A stretch of 64,000 nt of DNA, from positions 3,821,501 through 3,885,500 of the forward strand of contig NZ_CP033334.1 in assembly GCF_013170705.1 (NCBI RefSeq), in the 5' to 3' direction. The translations under genes were made by a program, and so were the position numbers. Below are positions 16,848 through 25,632 of the stretch, piece by piece. The DNA is from Mesorhizobium loti. Its GTDB lineage: Bacteria > Pseudomonadota > Alphaproteobacteria > Rhizobiales > Rhizobiaceae. The notes under the pieces were generated by a model. That model was not told where the DNA came from and made no database searches. It worked only from the letters and a program-made list of their open reading frames with translations. Position 1 is the first letter of the stretch, and every line of letters begins with the position of its first letter.

Positions 16848-19514
16848 TCACACCGCCGCGACGAACCCGTCCAGCACGCGTTTCTGCCCTGCCTTGTCGA
16901 AGTCGATGGTCAGCTTGTTGCCCTCGATGGCCGAGATATTGCCGTTGCCGAACTTCTGGTGGAAGACGCGGTCGCCGACGCTGAAGGCGGACGGCGTGTC
17001 GGAGACGGATTTGGCGACCAGTTCGCCGTCGATGGTGCGGCCCTTTACGCTCGTGCGGCCGGCGCCGTAGCCGCTGTCTGTCTCGCCATAGCCGATGCGC
17101 TCGACCTGGTGTCCAGAGCGCGAACCCCAGTTGCGGTCTGTCGCCTCGGTGCGGTTGGCCTGCGCGCGCTGCCAGCCGGGCGTAGAATAGGTGTTGGAGA
17201 AGGCGCCGGATTTCTCGGTGCCGCCATTGTTGGCGCCAACATTGTCGAAGCGCGACGCGCCGTAGGGGTTCTGGCGGCCGCCGCGGCCGGAGGCGAATGA
17301 GCCGCCGCCGTAGGAATTGCCATAGCCGCCATAGCTGTTGCCGCTTTCCGCGACCTCGACATGGGCCTCCGGCAGCTCCTCGAGGAAGCGCGACGGGATG
17401 GTCGATTGCCAGAGCCCGTGGATGAGGCGGTTGGAGACGAACCAGATATGCAGGTTCTTCTTGGCCCGGGTGAGGCCGACATAGGCCAGCCGGCGCTCTT
17501 CCTCCAGCCCGGAGCGGCCGCCCTCATCGAGCGCGCGCTGGTGGGGAAAGAGGCCTTCCTCCCAGCCGGGGAGGAAAACCGTCTCGAATTCGAGGCCCTT
17601 GGCCGAATGCAGTGTCATGATGGAGACGGCGTCCTGCCCGGCATTCTGCTCGGCATCCATGACCAGCGCCACATGTTCGAGGAACGAGCGCAGCGACTCG
17701 TACTCCTCCATGGAGCGGATCAGTTCCTTCAGGTTCTCCAGCCGACCCGGCGCTTCGGCCGAGCGGTCGTTCTTCCACATGTCGGTATAGCCGCTCTCCT
17801 CGAGAATGGTCTCGGCGAGTTCGGTGTGCGGCTTGGTTTCCAGCGCCTTCTGCCAGCGCTCGAAATTGGCGGCCACTTCGCGCAAAGCGGCGCGCGGCTT
17901 CGGCTTCAACTCGTCGCTTTCGGCGAGATTGCCGGCGGCCTCCAGCATCGGAATGCGCAGGGCGCGCGCCGTGTCGTGGATCTGGCGTATGGTGGCTTCG
18001 CCCAGGCCGCGCTTCGGCACATTGACGATGCGCTCGAAGGCGAGGTCGTCGCCGCTGTTGGCAACGACGCGGAAGAAGGCCAGCGCGTCGCGGATTTCCA
18101 TGCGCTCGTAGAAGCGCGGGCCGCCGATAACGCGGTAGTTCAGGCCGAGCGTGATGAAGCGGTCCTCGAAGGCGCGCATCTGGAAGGACGCCCGCACCAG
18201 GATCGCCATGTCGTTGAGATTATGCTTCTGGCGCTGATAGGCCTCGATGGTCTCGCCGATGGCACGGGCTTCCTCCTCGGAATCCCAGGCGGCGTGGACA
18301 TTGACCTTGCCGTCCTCGGGGTCGTTGCGGTCAGTAAACAGCGTCTTGCCGAAACGGCCCTCATTGTGGGCGATGAGATGCGAAGCAGCGCCGAGTATAT
18401 GCGCGGTCGAGCGGTAGTTGCGCTCGAGCCTTATGATGGTGGCGCCGGGAAAATCCTTGTCGAAGCGCAGGATGTTGTCGACCTCGGCGCCGCGCCAGCC
18501 ATAGATCGACTGATCGTCGTCGCCGACGCAGCAGATGTTGACTTTGTTTTCGCTCACGGCCGCACGCGAGCTTCGCTCGCGGGCCTCCGCAGGGGCGGCC
18601 TGGCCGGCCGACGCCTGGTCGGGCTTGCGGCCTTCGGCCGATCGCAGATCCGTCGACGTTGACCCGCGCCCGCTGTCCGACCGCTGTGCCAGGAGGCGCA
18701 GCCACATGTACTGGGCGGTGTTGGTGTCCTGGTATTCGTCGACGAGGATGTATTTGAAGCGCCGGTGATAGTCCTTCAGCACATCCGGATTGGCCCGGAA
18801 GATGCGGATCGGGTGACAGAGCAGGTCGCCGAAGTCGCAGGCGTTCAGCGTCTGCAGCCGCTCCTGATAGGCCTTGTAGAGCTCGCGGCCCTTGCCGTTG
18901 GCGAAGCTGCGTGCGTCGCCCTCGGGGATTTCGGCGGGGCCGAGGCCCTTGTTCTTCCAGCCGTCGATCATCTGCGCGAACTGTTTGGCCGGCCAGCGCT
19001 TGTCGTCGAGGCCCTCGGCCTGGATCAGCTGCTTGATCAGCCGCACGACATCGTCGGTGTCGAGGATGGTGAAGTCGGAACGCAGACCCGCGAGCTCGGC
19101 ATGGCGGCGCAGCAGCTTCACGCCGATCGAGTGGAAGGTGCCCAGCCACGGCATGCCCTCGACATTGCCTTCGCCGATCAGAATGCCGATGCGCTGTTTC
19201 ATCTCGCGCGCGGCCTTGTTGGTGAAGGTCACGGCCAGAATCTGCGAGGGGAAGGCTTTCCCCGTGGCGAGAATATGGGCGATGCGGGTGGTGAGCACGC
19301 GCGTCTTGCCGGTGCCGGCGCCGGCCAGCACCAGAACAGGACCCTCGGTGGTCTCCACCGCCAGCCTTTGTTCCGGATTCAGCCCCCGGAGATAGTCCGG
19401 CGCATTGTTGTGGCCGCCGCGGGCAGCCATGGCGCGCGCGGCAATGCCCGACGGGGCCGTGGGCCGCGCATTGGGTTCGTCGAAAAAGGGCATGTCTTCG
19501 GAAAAGCCGGACAT
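16848..19514 (-). CDS. uvrD: ATP-dependent DNA helicase UvrD/PcrA with an in-frame insertion
   Basis: The 888-residue superfamily 1 helicase carries all core motifs: LNPEQRLAVE (Q), AGAGTGKTRVL (I), AVTFTNKAAREM (Ia), DEYQDTN (II), GDDDQSIYGWRGA (III), LERNYRST (IV), MTLHSAKGLEFE (V) and YVGLTRAKK (VI). The last 60 residues form the Tudor-like RNA polymerase-binding end (VGDRVFHQKFGNGNI..EGNKLTIDFD). It unwinds DNA in nucleotide excision and mismatch repair. Unusual are about 44 extra residues (279-322) between motifs II and III, encoded by palindromic GC-rich DNA. A Gly/Ser/Asn-rich linker lies at about 730-830. Transcribed away from the gcd gene. Confidence 0.95.
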   Translation of the reverse strand: MSGFSEDMPFFDEPNARPTAPSGIAARAMAARGGHNNAPDYLRGLNPEQRLAVETTEGPVLVLAGAGTGKTRVLTTRIAHILATGKAFPSQILAVTFTNKAAREMKQRIGILIGEGNVEGMPWLGTFHSIGVKLLRRHAELAGLRSDFTILDTDDVVRLIKQLIQAEGLDDKRWPAKQFAQMIDGWKNKGLGPAEIPEGDARSFANGKGRELYKAYQERLQTLNACDFGDLLCHPIRIFRANPDVLKDYHRRFKYILVDEYQDTNTAQYMWLRLLAQRSDSGRGSTSTDLRSAEGRKPDQASAGQAAPAEARERSSRAAVSENKVNICCVGDDDQSIYGWRGAEVDNILRFDKDFPGATIIRLERNYRSTAHILGAASHLIAHNEGRFGKTLFTDRNDPEDGKVNVHAAWDSEEEARAIGETIEAYQRQKHNLNDMAILVRASFQMRAFEDRFITLGLNYRVIGGPRFYERMEIRDALAFFRVVANSGDDLAFERIVNVPKRGLGEATIRQIHDTARALRIPMLEAAGNLAESDELKPKPRAALREVAANFERWQKALETKPHTELAETILEESGYTDMWKNDRSAEAPGRLENLKELIRSMEEYESLRSFLEHVALVMDAEQNAGQDAVSIMTLHSAKGLEFETVFLPGWEEGLFPHQRALDEGGRSGLEEERRLAYVGLTRAKKNLHIWFVSNRLIHGLWQSTIPSRFLEELPEAHVEVAESGNSYGGYGNSYGGGSFASGRGGRQNPYGASRFDNVGANNGGTEKSGAFSNTYSTPGWQRAQANRTEATDRNWGSRSGHQVERIGYGETDSGYGAGRTSVKGRTIDGELVAKSVSDTPSAFSVGDRVFHQKFGNGNISAIEGNKLTIDFDKAGQKRVLDGFVAAV
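18549..18680 (-). repeat. Palindromic repeat-like insertion inside uvrD
   Basis: This 132-bp in-frame segment contains a perfect hairpin CGCGAGC-TTC-GCTCGCG (18565-18581) and a second, CGGCC-TTC-GGCCG (18628-18640). It encodes a low-complexity, Arg/Ala/Ser-rich stretch not expected between motifs II and III of UvrD. Boundaries are approximate. Confidence 0.6.
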
Positions 19515-19774
19515 CGTCCCCGAATGTAGTGATTCGGTTGGGAAAGACCAGAACTGTCTACGTTTTGTTCCCGGTAAAGCCGCTTATCCGGCCACCTTGG
19601 CACGCATGACGCTCAACCCGCCGCGCATTTGCAGCTAGACCGAGCACTGCCCCTGGGCCCTTGGCACAAGCTTGACAGGCGAGGCGGGCGGGAGAAAGTT
19701 GTGTGCCGGGCAGGAACGCAATGCCGGGTTGCCCATGGCCGCGAGAAGCGCGCAACAGTCGAAGGAGTATCATC

Positions 19775-22093
19775 TTGGCTGTAACCATCACCTCCCTTGT
19801 TCTCTTTCTCCTCGGTCTGACAATTGGCGCTGGCGGCATCTGGCTGGCCTCGCTGGGCGGCAGCTGGTACTACATCATATCGGGCCTCGCGTTCCTGATC
19901 ACCGCATGGCTGTTCTACCGGCGCCGCTCCACCGCGCTGTGGCTCTACGCGGCGATCGTGCTCGGCACGCTGGCCTGGGCGGTCTGGGAAACCGGCTTCG
20001 ACTGGTGGGAACTCGGCCCGCGCGGCGGCATCATCGTGCTGGTGGCGCTATGGCTGCTGACGCCGTGGGCGCGGCGGGGCCTTGCCGGTCCTGACGGGCG
20101 CGCGCCGCTGATCCTGGCCGTGCTGGCCTCACTGGCGGTGGCCGGCTATTCGATGACCACGGACCCGAAGGACATCGCCGGCGCGCTTGACACCGACAAG
20201 GTGACCCCCAACGCCAATCTCGGCGGCGACGTGCCGGCCGGCGAGTGGCACTTCTATGGCCGCACGCAATTCGGCCAGCGCTATTCGCCGCTCGACCAGA
20301 TCACGCCGGACAATGTCGCCAATCTGCAGCCGGCCTGGACCTATCGCACCGGCGACGTGAAGGGGCCGGACGATGTCGGCGAGACCACATACCAGGTGAC
20401 ACCGCTCAAGATCGGCGACACGCTCTATATATGCACGCCGCACAATTTCGCCATCGCGGTCGACGCCGCGACCGGCAAGGAAAAATGGCGCTACGACCCC
20501 AAGATCAAGCTCGACAAGGACCGCCAGCACCAGACCTGCCGCGGCGTGTCCTATTATGCCGATGCCGCCGGCGCCGCCGGCCAGCCTTGCGCGACCCGCG
20601 TCTACCTGCCGACCTCGGATGCCCGGCTGATCGCGCTCGACGCCGCCAACGGGCAGGTCTGTCCCGCCTTCGCCGAGGCCGGCACACTCAATCTCTTGAC
20701 CAACATGCCATACCCCAAATCAGGCTATTACTATTCGACCTCGGCGCCGCTGATCGCGGGCGGCAAGATCATCGTCGGCGGCGCGGTCAACGACAATTAT
20801 TCGACGCAGGAGCCGTCGGGCGTTATCCGCGCCTATGATGCGAGCACGGGCAAGCTGCTGTGGAACTGGGATTCCGGCAATCCGGACCAGACGACGCCGC
20901 TGCCGGCCGGCCAGACCTACACCGCCAACTCGCCCAACATGTGGTCGACGCCGAGCGCCGACGAGAAGCTTGGCCTGCTTTACGTGCCGCTCGGCAACCA
21001 GACGCCGGACCAGCTCGGCGCTGGACGCAGCGCCAATGTCGAGAAGTTCTCCTCCTCGATCACCGCGCTCGATCTCAATACCGGGCAGTTGAAATGGGTG
21101 CGGCAGACGGTGCACCACGACCTGTGGGACATGGACGTGCCGGCGCAGCCGAGCCTGATCGACATCACCAAGGCCGACGGCACGATCGTGCCCGCGCTGG
21201 TCGGGCCGACCAAGCAGGGCGACCTCTATGTGCTCGACCGGCGCACCGGCGAGCCGGTAATCGCGGTCAAGGAAGTGCCGGCGCCCGGCGGCGCCATCGA
21301 GGGCGACCATGCGTCGCCGACGCAGCCTTCGTCCGATCTCTCCTTCAACCCGAAGCCGCTGATCGAAGCCGACATGTGGGGGATCACCATGTTCGACCAG
21401 CTGGCCTGCCGCATCGCCTTCCACAAACTGCGCTACGAAGGCCGCTATACGCCGCCCTCGGTGCAGGGATCGCTGATCTATCCCGGTAATTTCGGCACCT
21501 TCAACTGGGGTGGCGTGGCGGTCGATCCGGTGCGGCAGGTGATGTTCGGCATGCCGACCTATCTCGCCTTCACGTCCAGGCTCGTTCCGCGCGCCGACGT
21601 GCCGGCGCCGGGCGACGACACCAAGGGCAGCGAGCACGGGCTCAACCGCAATGAAGGCGCGCCCTATGCGGTTGTGATGGGGCCGTTCCTGTCTCCCCTC
21701 GGCGTTCCCTGCCAGGCGCCACCGTGGGGGTATGTCGCCGGGGTGGATCTCAGGACCGGCACGATCAACTACAAGCACCGCAACGGCACCGTCTACGACA
21801 TGACGCCACTGCCGCTGCCGCTGAAGGTCGGGGTGCCCGGCATTGGCGGGCCGATGATCACCGCCGGTGGCGTCGCCTTCCTTGGTGCCGCGGTCGACGA
21901 TTATCTGCGCGCCTACGACCTGACGTCGGGCAAGGAGCTCTGGCGGGCGCGGCTGCCTGCCGGCGGTCAGTCGACGCCGATGACCTATACGGTCGCCGAC
22001 GGACGCCAGTTCGTGGTCATCGTCGCCGGCGGCCACGGCTCGGTCGGCACCAAGCCAGGGGATTATGTGATGGCTTACGCGCTGCCCAAGTAG
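19775..22093 (+). CDS. gcd: Membrane-bound PQQ-dependent dehydrogenase, glucose/quinate/shikimate family
   Basis: The 772-residue protein has five hydrophobic helices in residues 1-130 (ubiquinone-linked membrane anchor), then a periplasmic eight-bladed PQQ propeller starting at GEWHFYGRTQFGQRYSPLDQ. Propeller-type repeats include AVDAATGKEKWRYDP and the later DLTSGKELWRARLP. The enzyme oxidises aldoses (or quinate/shikimate) in the periplasm and feeds electrons to ubiquinone. In rhizobia, acid release from glucose oxidation helps dissolve phosphate. Start chosen as TTG at 19775 with AAGGAG seven bases upstream; length then matches the family (about 770-800). PQQ synthesis genes are not in this window. 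Sugar specificity is inferred. Confidence 0.88.
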   Translation: MAVTITSLVLFLLGLTIGAGGIWLASLGGSWYYIISGLAFLITAWLFYRRRSTALWLYAAIVLGTLAWAVWETGFDWWELGPRGGIIVLVALWLLTPWARRGLAGPDGRAPLILAVLASLAVAGYSMTTDPKDIAGALDTDKVTPNANLGGDVPAGEWHFYGRTQFGQRYSPLDQITPDNVANLQPAWTYRTGDVKGPDDVGETTYQVTPLKIGDTLYICTPHNFAIAVDAATGKEKWRYDPKIKLDKDRQHQTCRGVSYYADAAGAAGQPCATRVYLPTSDARLIALDAANGQVCPAFAEAGTLNLLTNMPYPKSGYYYSTSAPLIAGGKIIVGGAVNDNYSTQEPSGVIRAYDASTGKLLWNWDSGNPDQTTPLPAGQTYTANSPNMWSTPSADEKLGLLYVPLGNQTPDQLGAGRSANVEKFSSSITALDLNTGQLKWVRQTVHHDLWDMDVPAQPSLIDITKADGTIVPALVGPTKQGDLYVLDRRTGEPVIAVKEVPAPGGAIEGDHASPTQPSSDLSFNPKPLIEADMWGITMFDQLACRIAFHKLRYEGRYTPPSVQGSLIYPGNFGTFNWGGVAVDPVRQVMFGMPTYLAFTSRLVPRADVPAPGDDTKGSEHGLNRNEGAPYAVVMGPFLSPLGVPCQAPPWGYVAGVDLRTGTINYKHRNGTVYDMTPLPLPLKVGVPGIGGPMITAGGVAFLGAAVDDYLRAYDLTSGKELWRARLPAGGQSTPMTYTVADGRQFVVIVAGGHGSVGTKPGDYVMAYALPK

Positions 22094-22132
22094 GCAGTGG
22101 GTTGCCTAGGGGCAAGCTCGGCGAATTGACGA

Positions 22133-22570
22133 TCAGCCGAGCCCGAGATGGCTTTTCAGGCTGGGCACCGAGCCCAGCACCTGGTTGGTCAGATCGGGGC
22201 CGGCCGCGGCTTCGGCTTGCTGGACCAGCGTCTCGCCAGCCTTCTGGATCTGCGCCAGATCGAGGCCGGATGCCTTGAGGGCAGCGAGGCCGTTGACCAG
22301 CGCGCCCGCCTTCTCGCCGAGAACGCCGCCAAGCGCGCCTTGCAGCGAGGACAGGAAGCCGCCACCGCCGCCGGCAGGGGCGGCGGCCATGACGTCATAT
22401 TTCTGTGCCAGTGCATCGGCGCCCGGAATCTTGGCGAAGAAGGATGAGGCGCTGGTGCCTTCCGCCTCGTGCTCCAGTACCGAGAAAATGGTGCCGACGA
22501 CCTTTTCCGTCGTTGCCTGGTCAAGGCCGGCCTTCTGCGAAACGGTGTTCACGATATCCTGTACGTCCAT
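22133..22570 (-). CDS. Small helical hypothetical protein (DUF2780/VcgC-like)
   Basis: The 145-residue soluble protein begins MDVQDIVNTVSQKAGLDQAT, followed by a glycine-rich hinge (AAAPAGGGGGFLSSLQGALGG) and a helical C-terminal half ending LGLG. The layout resembles the DUF2780/VcgC-VcgE type, an assignment made from memory of the pattern only. GAGGTGAAG precedes the start. It follows a 51-residue membrane protein gene by nine bases, so the two form an operon. Function unknown. Confidence 0.7.
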   Translation of the reverse strand: MDVQDIVNTVSQKAGLDQATTEKVVGTIFSVLEHEAEGTSASSFFAKIPGADALAQKYDVMAAAPAGGGGGFLSSLQGALGGVLGEKAGALVNGLAALKASGLDLAQIQKAGETLVQQAEAAAGPDLTNQVLGSVPSLKSHLGLG

Positions 22571-22579
22571 GACTTCACC

Positions 22580-22735
22580 TCAACCCTTGGTTTTCGTGTT
22601 TGCCGGATGGCGCTGGCGGACGCGGACCTTGACCATGGACTTCCGGCTCGCCGCTACAAAGGCCGCGCGCATCGCCAGGATCGCGGCTGCGGCAACGATA
22701 AAGGCGGTTGCCAGGATCGGCGAGGGCATGGTCAT
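22580..22735 (-). CDS. 51-residue single-helix membrane protein with basic tail
   Basis: Reading the minus strand from ATG 22735 gives MTMPSPILATAFIVAAAAIL.., one transmembrane helix over residues 6-29, then a strongly basic tail (SRKSMVKVRVRQRHPANTKTKG) and TGA. AAAGGAAG precedes the start at a suitable distance. An alternative ATG lies six bases downstream. The stop is nine bases before the next gene. The hydrophobic-then-positive pattern and ribosome-binding site argue that it is real; the tail would stay in the cytoplasm. Function unknown. Confidence 0.6.
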   Translation of the reverse strand: MTMPSPILATAFIVAAAAILAMRAAFVAASRKSMVKVRVRQRHPANTKTKG

Positions 22736-23000
22736 CGGCGGCTTCCTTTCAGATCGATCCTTTCAGGACCGTGGCCGCGCCATGGGGCGGCCGTATGGTC
22801 AGTTTCCCCCACTATTGTGGCGGTGCCATCAAGATTTGTCGTCGATGACAAAATTGTGATGACGCCAATTGGGATGATGGCGCCGCGCCTTGCCGGAGAG
22901 ACGGGGCGTCACCGCTCCGTGACTGGACGATGCAAGGCCCACCCCTATCTTGCGAACGACGGGACGTCGCATCGAGATAGCGAGACCGAGGAGTGCGCCG

Positions 23001-23894
23001 ATGACCAAATCCACCGCCACCGACAAGCCCGCCATCACCCAGGCGATGATCGACGCCTATGACGAATACACGCATCTGACGCTCGACCGCCGGCGCTTCA
23101 TGGAACAGCTGACCAGGCTTGCCGGATCGGGTGCCGCGGCGGCCGCGATCGCGCCGATGCTGGCGGCGAACTCCGCCCACGCGGCAATCGTCGCCGACAA
23201 CGATCCGCGGGTGAAAGGCGAGGAGATCACCTATCCGGGCAGCGGCGGCGAGATGAAGGGCTATCTGGTCAAACCGGCAAACCAGGCCGGCAAGCTCGGC
23301 TCCGTCATCGTCATCCATGAAAACAGGGGGCTCAACCCGCATATACGCGACGTCGCCCGGCGCGTGGCGCTGGAGGGGTTCGTGGCGCTGGCGCCGGATT
23401 TCCTGTCGCCGCTTGGCGGCACACCCGCCGATGAGGACAAGGCGCGTGACATGTTCACGAAGCTCGACCCGGCGCAGACTGTCGCCAACGGCGTCGCGAC
23501 CGTCGCTTTCCTGAAGGCCGACAAGGACGGCAATGGCAAGGTCGGCGCCATTGGCTTCTGCTGGGGCGGCGGCACGGCCAACATGCTGGCCGTCAATGCG
23601 CCGGATCTCGCGGCGAGCGTCGCCTATTACGGCATGCAGCCGAAGGCCGCCGATGTGTCGAAGATCAAGGCCGCGCTGCTGCTGCACTATGCCGGCCTCG
23701 ACGATCGCACCAATGCCGGCATCGACGCCTTCAAGAAGGAGCTCGATGCCGCCCATGTCGAATACACGGTCTATGTTTATGAAGGCGCCAACCATGCCTT
23801 CAACAACGATACGTCGGCCGCGCGTTATGACAAGAAGGCGGCCGATCTCGCCTGGGGCAGGACGATCGCCTTCCTGAAGGAGAAACTGGCGTAG
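23001..23894 (+). CDS. Dienelactone hydrolase family protein with Tat-like signal
   Basis: The 297-residue protein has an N-terminal RRRFMEQL..LAGSGAAAAAIAPM..AHA segment that looks like a twin-arginine signal (residues 30-62), then an alpha/beta hydrolase of the dienelactone hydrolase family. Nucleophile Cys187 sits in GFCWGGGTA, His265 in GANHAF, and HENRG supplies the usual Glu. Such enzymes hydrolyse dienelactones or other activated esters. The start at 23001 has GAGGAG nine bases ahead. Export would place it in the periplasm. Physiological substrate unknown. Confidence 0.87.
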   Translation: MTKSTATDKPAITQAMIDAYDEYTHLTLDRRRFMEQLTRLAGSGAAAAAIAPMLAANSAHAAIVADNDPRVKGEEITYPGSGGEMKGYLVKPANQAGKLGSVIVIHENRGLNPHIRDVARRVALEGFVALAPDFLSPLGGTPADEDKARDMFTKLDPAQTVANGVATVAFLKADKDGNGKVGAIGFCWGGGTANMLAVNAPDLAASVAYYGMQPKAADVSKIKAALLLHYAGLDDRTNAGIDAFKKELDAAHVEYTVYVYEGANHAFNNDTSAARYDKKAADLAWGRTIAFLKEKLA

Positions 23895-23898
23895 GACG

Positions 23899-24345
23899 TC
23901 AGGCCGCTGGCGCCCAGACCGCCGCGTAGGCCGGCGACAGGGTGAATCCGGCTGGACGTGTCGAAACCGGAGGCGGGCGGCGCACGCCCTCCTGCAGGTA
24001 CCGCAACGCCGACGTCAGCCCGTTCATCGTATAGGGCTTGGCGATGACGCCGATAGCGCCGGCGAAATGGTCGGGGATTCGCTTCGGATTGGCGGTCATG
24101 AACACCACCATCGAACGTTTCTTTTCGCCGATATAGTGGGCCACGTCGACGCCGGTCGGACCGTCGGTAAGGTGGATGTCGACAAAGGCGATGTCGGCAT
24201 CCGTGGACTCGACCATGCTTTTTGCTTCCGCCGAAGACGTCGCCCAGCCGACGACGCTATGGCCGGCTTCCTCGACAAGGCTTTCCAGTTCCATCGCCAA
24301 CAGCGCTTCGTCCTCGACGATCAGGACCTTGAGTGGTTCAGTCAT
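23899..24345 (-). CDS. Stand-alone CheY-like response regulator
   Basis: The 148-residue protein consists of a receiver domain with acidic pocket EDE (11-13), phosphoacceptor Asp56 (AFVDIHLTDG) and Lys103 (VIAKPY), plus a short unstructured tail. There is no output domain, so it must act by phosphotransfer or by protein contact. The start overlaps the end of the LOV kinase gene by eight bases, so the pair is co-translated. Receiver-only partners of HWE/HisKA_2 kinases often feed the alphaproteobacterial general stress or light responses. Confidence 0.9.
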   Translation of the reverse strand: MTEPLKVLIVEDEALLAMELESLVEEAGHSVVGWATSSAEAKSMVESTDADIAFVDIHLTDGPTGVDVAHYIGEKKRSMVVFMTANPKRIPDHFAGAIGVIAKPYTMNGLTSALRYLQEGVRRPPPVSTRPAGFTLSPAYAAVWAPAA

Positions 24346-25489
24346 GGGAGTGTCCTTTTTGCTGCGGTTCGTTTGGCATCGAGATCACGACCTTGGTGCC
24401 GGGGCCGGCGTCACGCCATTCGATATCGGCGTGCAACTGGCGGGCGAGCGATTTGATCAGCCGCATGCCGAACGAGGCATCGCCATTGGCTTCGGCCATG
24501 CCGACGCCATCGTCCGAGACCTCGATGTTGAAATGGCCGTCGGGCTGGCTCATCTTGATGCCGATACGGCCCGCCGTGGTCCCGTCCGGCCCTTCCTTGA
24601 AAGCATGCTTCAAGGCATTGGTGACGAGTTCATTGACCATCAGCGCGACAGGCGTCGCCTTCTCTGCCGAAATCACAATGGGTTCGAGCTCAAGGTTCGA
24701 CTTGATCCCGGATCGCCCCGACGCCGTCAGAAGATCCGTCACCAGGTCCTTGGCGAAATCCGAGACGTCGAACCGGCTGACATCCTTCGACTGGTAGAGC
24801 CGGCGATGCACGGTGCTGAGGGCCTCGATGCGCTCCAGCATGGTGGTCAACGAATGCCTGATCGCTTCATCCTTTATGGTCCGGCGCTGCATGATGATGA
24901 GCGATGAGATCATCTGCAGATTGTTTTTCACCCGATGATCGACTTCGTGCAGCAAGGTGGTTTGCGCCTCAAGGGCTGCTTCCAGCTCGGCGGTGCGTTC
25001 CTTCACCGCTTTCTCGAAGCGATCCTTGTCGGCGGTGATGCGATGTTCCGAGCGCTTGCGATCCGAGACATCGAGTTGCGAGGCGAAAAAGAACTGCACC
25101 TCGCCTTTGTCGTTGGAGACAGGGCTGATGTAGAGCGCGTTCCAGAAGGTCGAACCATCCTTGCGATAATTCAGGATGTCGACGCTGACATCGGCGTTGT
25201 CCGCGATCGCCGCGCGGATTTGCTCGACAGCGGCCTCGTCGGTTTTCGGCCCCTGCAGGAAGCGGCAGTTCTTGCCCAGCACTTCCTGTCGCTCATAGCC
25301 GGTCAGCCGCAGGAAAGCGTCATTGGCAAAGACAATCGGGTTATCAGGCCGCCGAGGATCGGTGATGATCATCGACATACGGGTAGCGCGAATCGCCGCC
25401 GCGAACGGGTCGCCCTTGCCATGCTCGACATGAAGGTCATCCGTCATGTGCCAAGCGTCGGCAGGCTCCCTGGTCCGTTTCCAGTCCAT
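24338..25489 (-). CDS. LOV-domain blue-light sensor histidine kinase (HWE/HisKA_2 type)
   Basis: The 383-residue soluble protein has a LOV domain at about residues 25-145. It shows the flavin-binding motif GKNCRFLQG with adduct-forming Cys75, plus NYRKDGSTFWN and ..FFFASQLDVSD (Gln138), all features of photoactive LOV domains. A coiled coil (150-180) leads to a HisKA_2-type phosphoacceptor region HEVDHRVKNNLQM (His185) and an ATPase domain (NELVTNALKHAF; DDGVGM). Blue light should form a Cys-FMN adduct and change kinase activity, as in Brucella LOV-HK. Start chosen at 25489, preceded by GGAGTGACACC. Confidence 0.92.
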   Translation of the reverse strand: MDWKRTREPADAWHMTDDLHVEHGKGDPFAAAIRATRMSMIITDPRRPDNPIVFANDAFLRLTGYERQEVLGKNCRFLQGPKTDEAAVEQIRAAIADNADVSVDILNYRKDGSTFWNALYISPVSNDKGEVQFFFASQLDVSDRKRSEHRITADKDRFEKAVKERTAELEAALEAQTTLLHEVDHRVKNNLQMISSLIIMQRRTIKDEAIRHSLTTMLERIEALSTVHRRLYQSKDVSRFDVSDFAKDLVTDLLTASGRSGIKSNLELEPIVISAEKATPVALMVNELVTNALKHAFKEGPDGTTAGRIGIKMSQPDGHFNIEVSDDGVGMAEANGDASFGMRLIKSLARQLHADIEWRDAGPGTKVVISMPNEPQQKGHSHD

Positions 25490-25632
25490 GGTGTCACTCC
25501 AAGCCGTTTTCGTAGGGGACAACGGCTTAAAGGCGAAATTGGTTCAATCTTAAGCGTCTTGTCGCAGTCAGGCGAGATCGGGAACCGACCCGGCAGTTCT
25601 GCAAGCAGTTGAAGATAAAGGCTTTCCTGCGA

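Noticed and set aside
17361..18662. A 433-codon plus-strand frame opposite uvrD
   Set aside because: Pure antisense of conserved helicase motifs, with no start signals or family resemblance.
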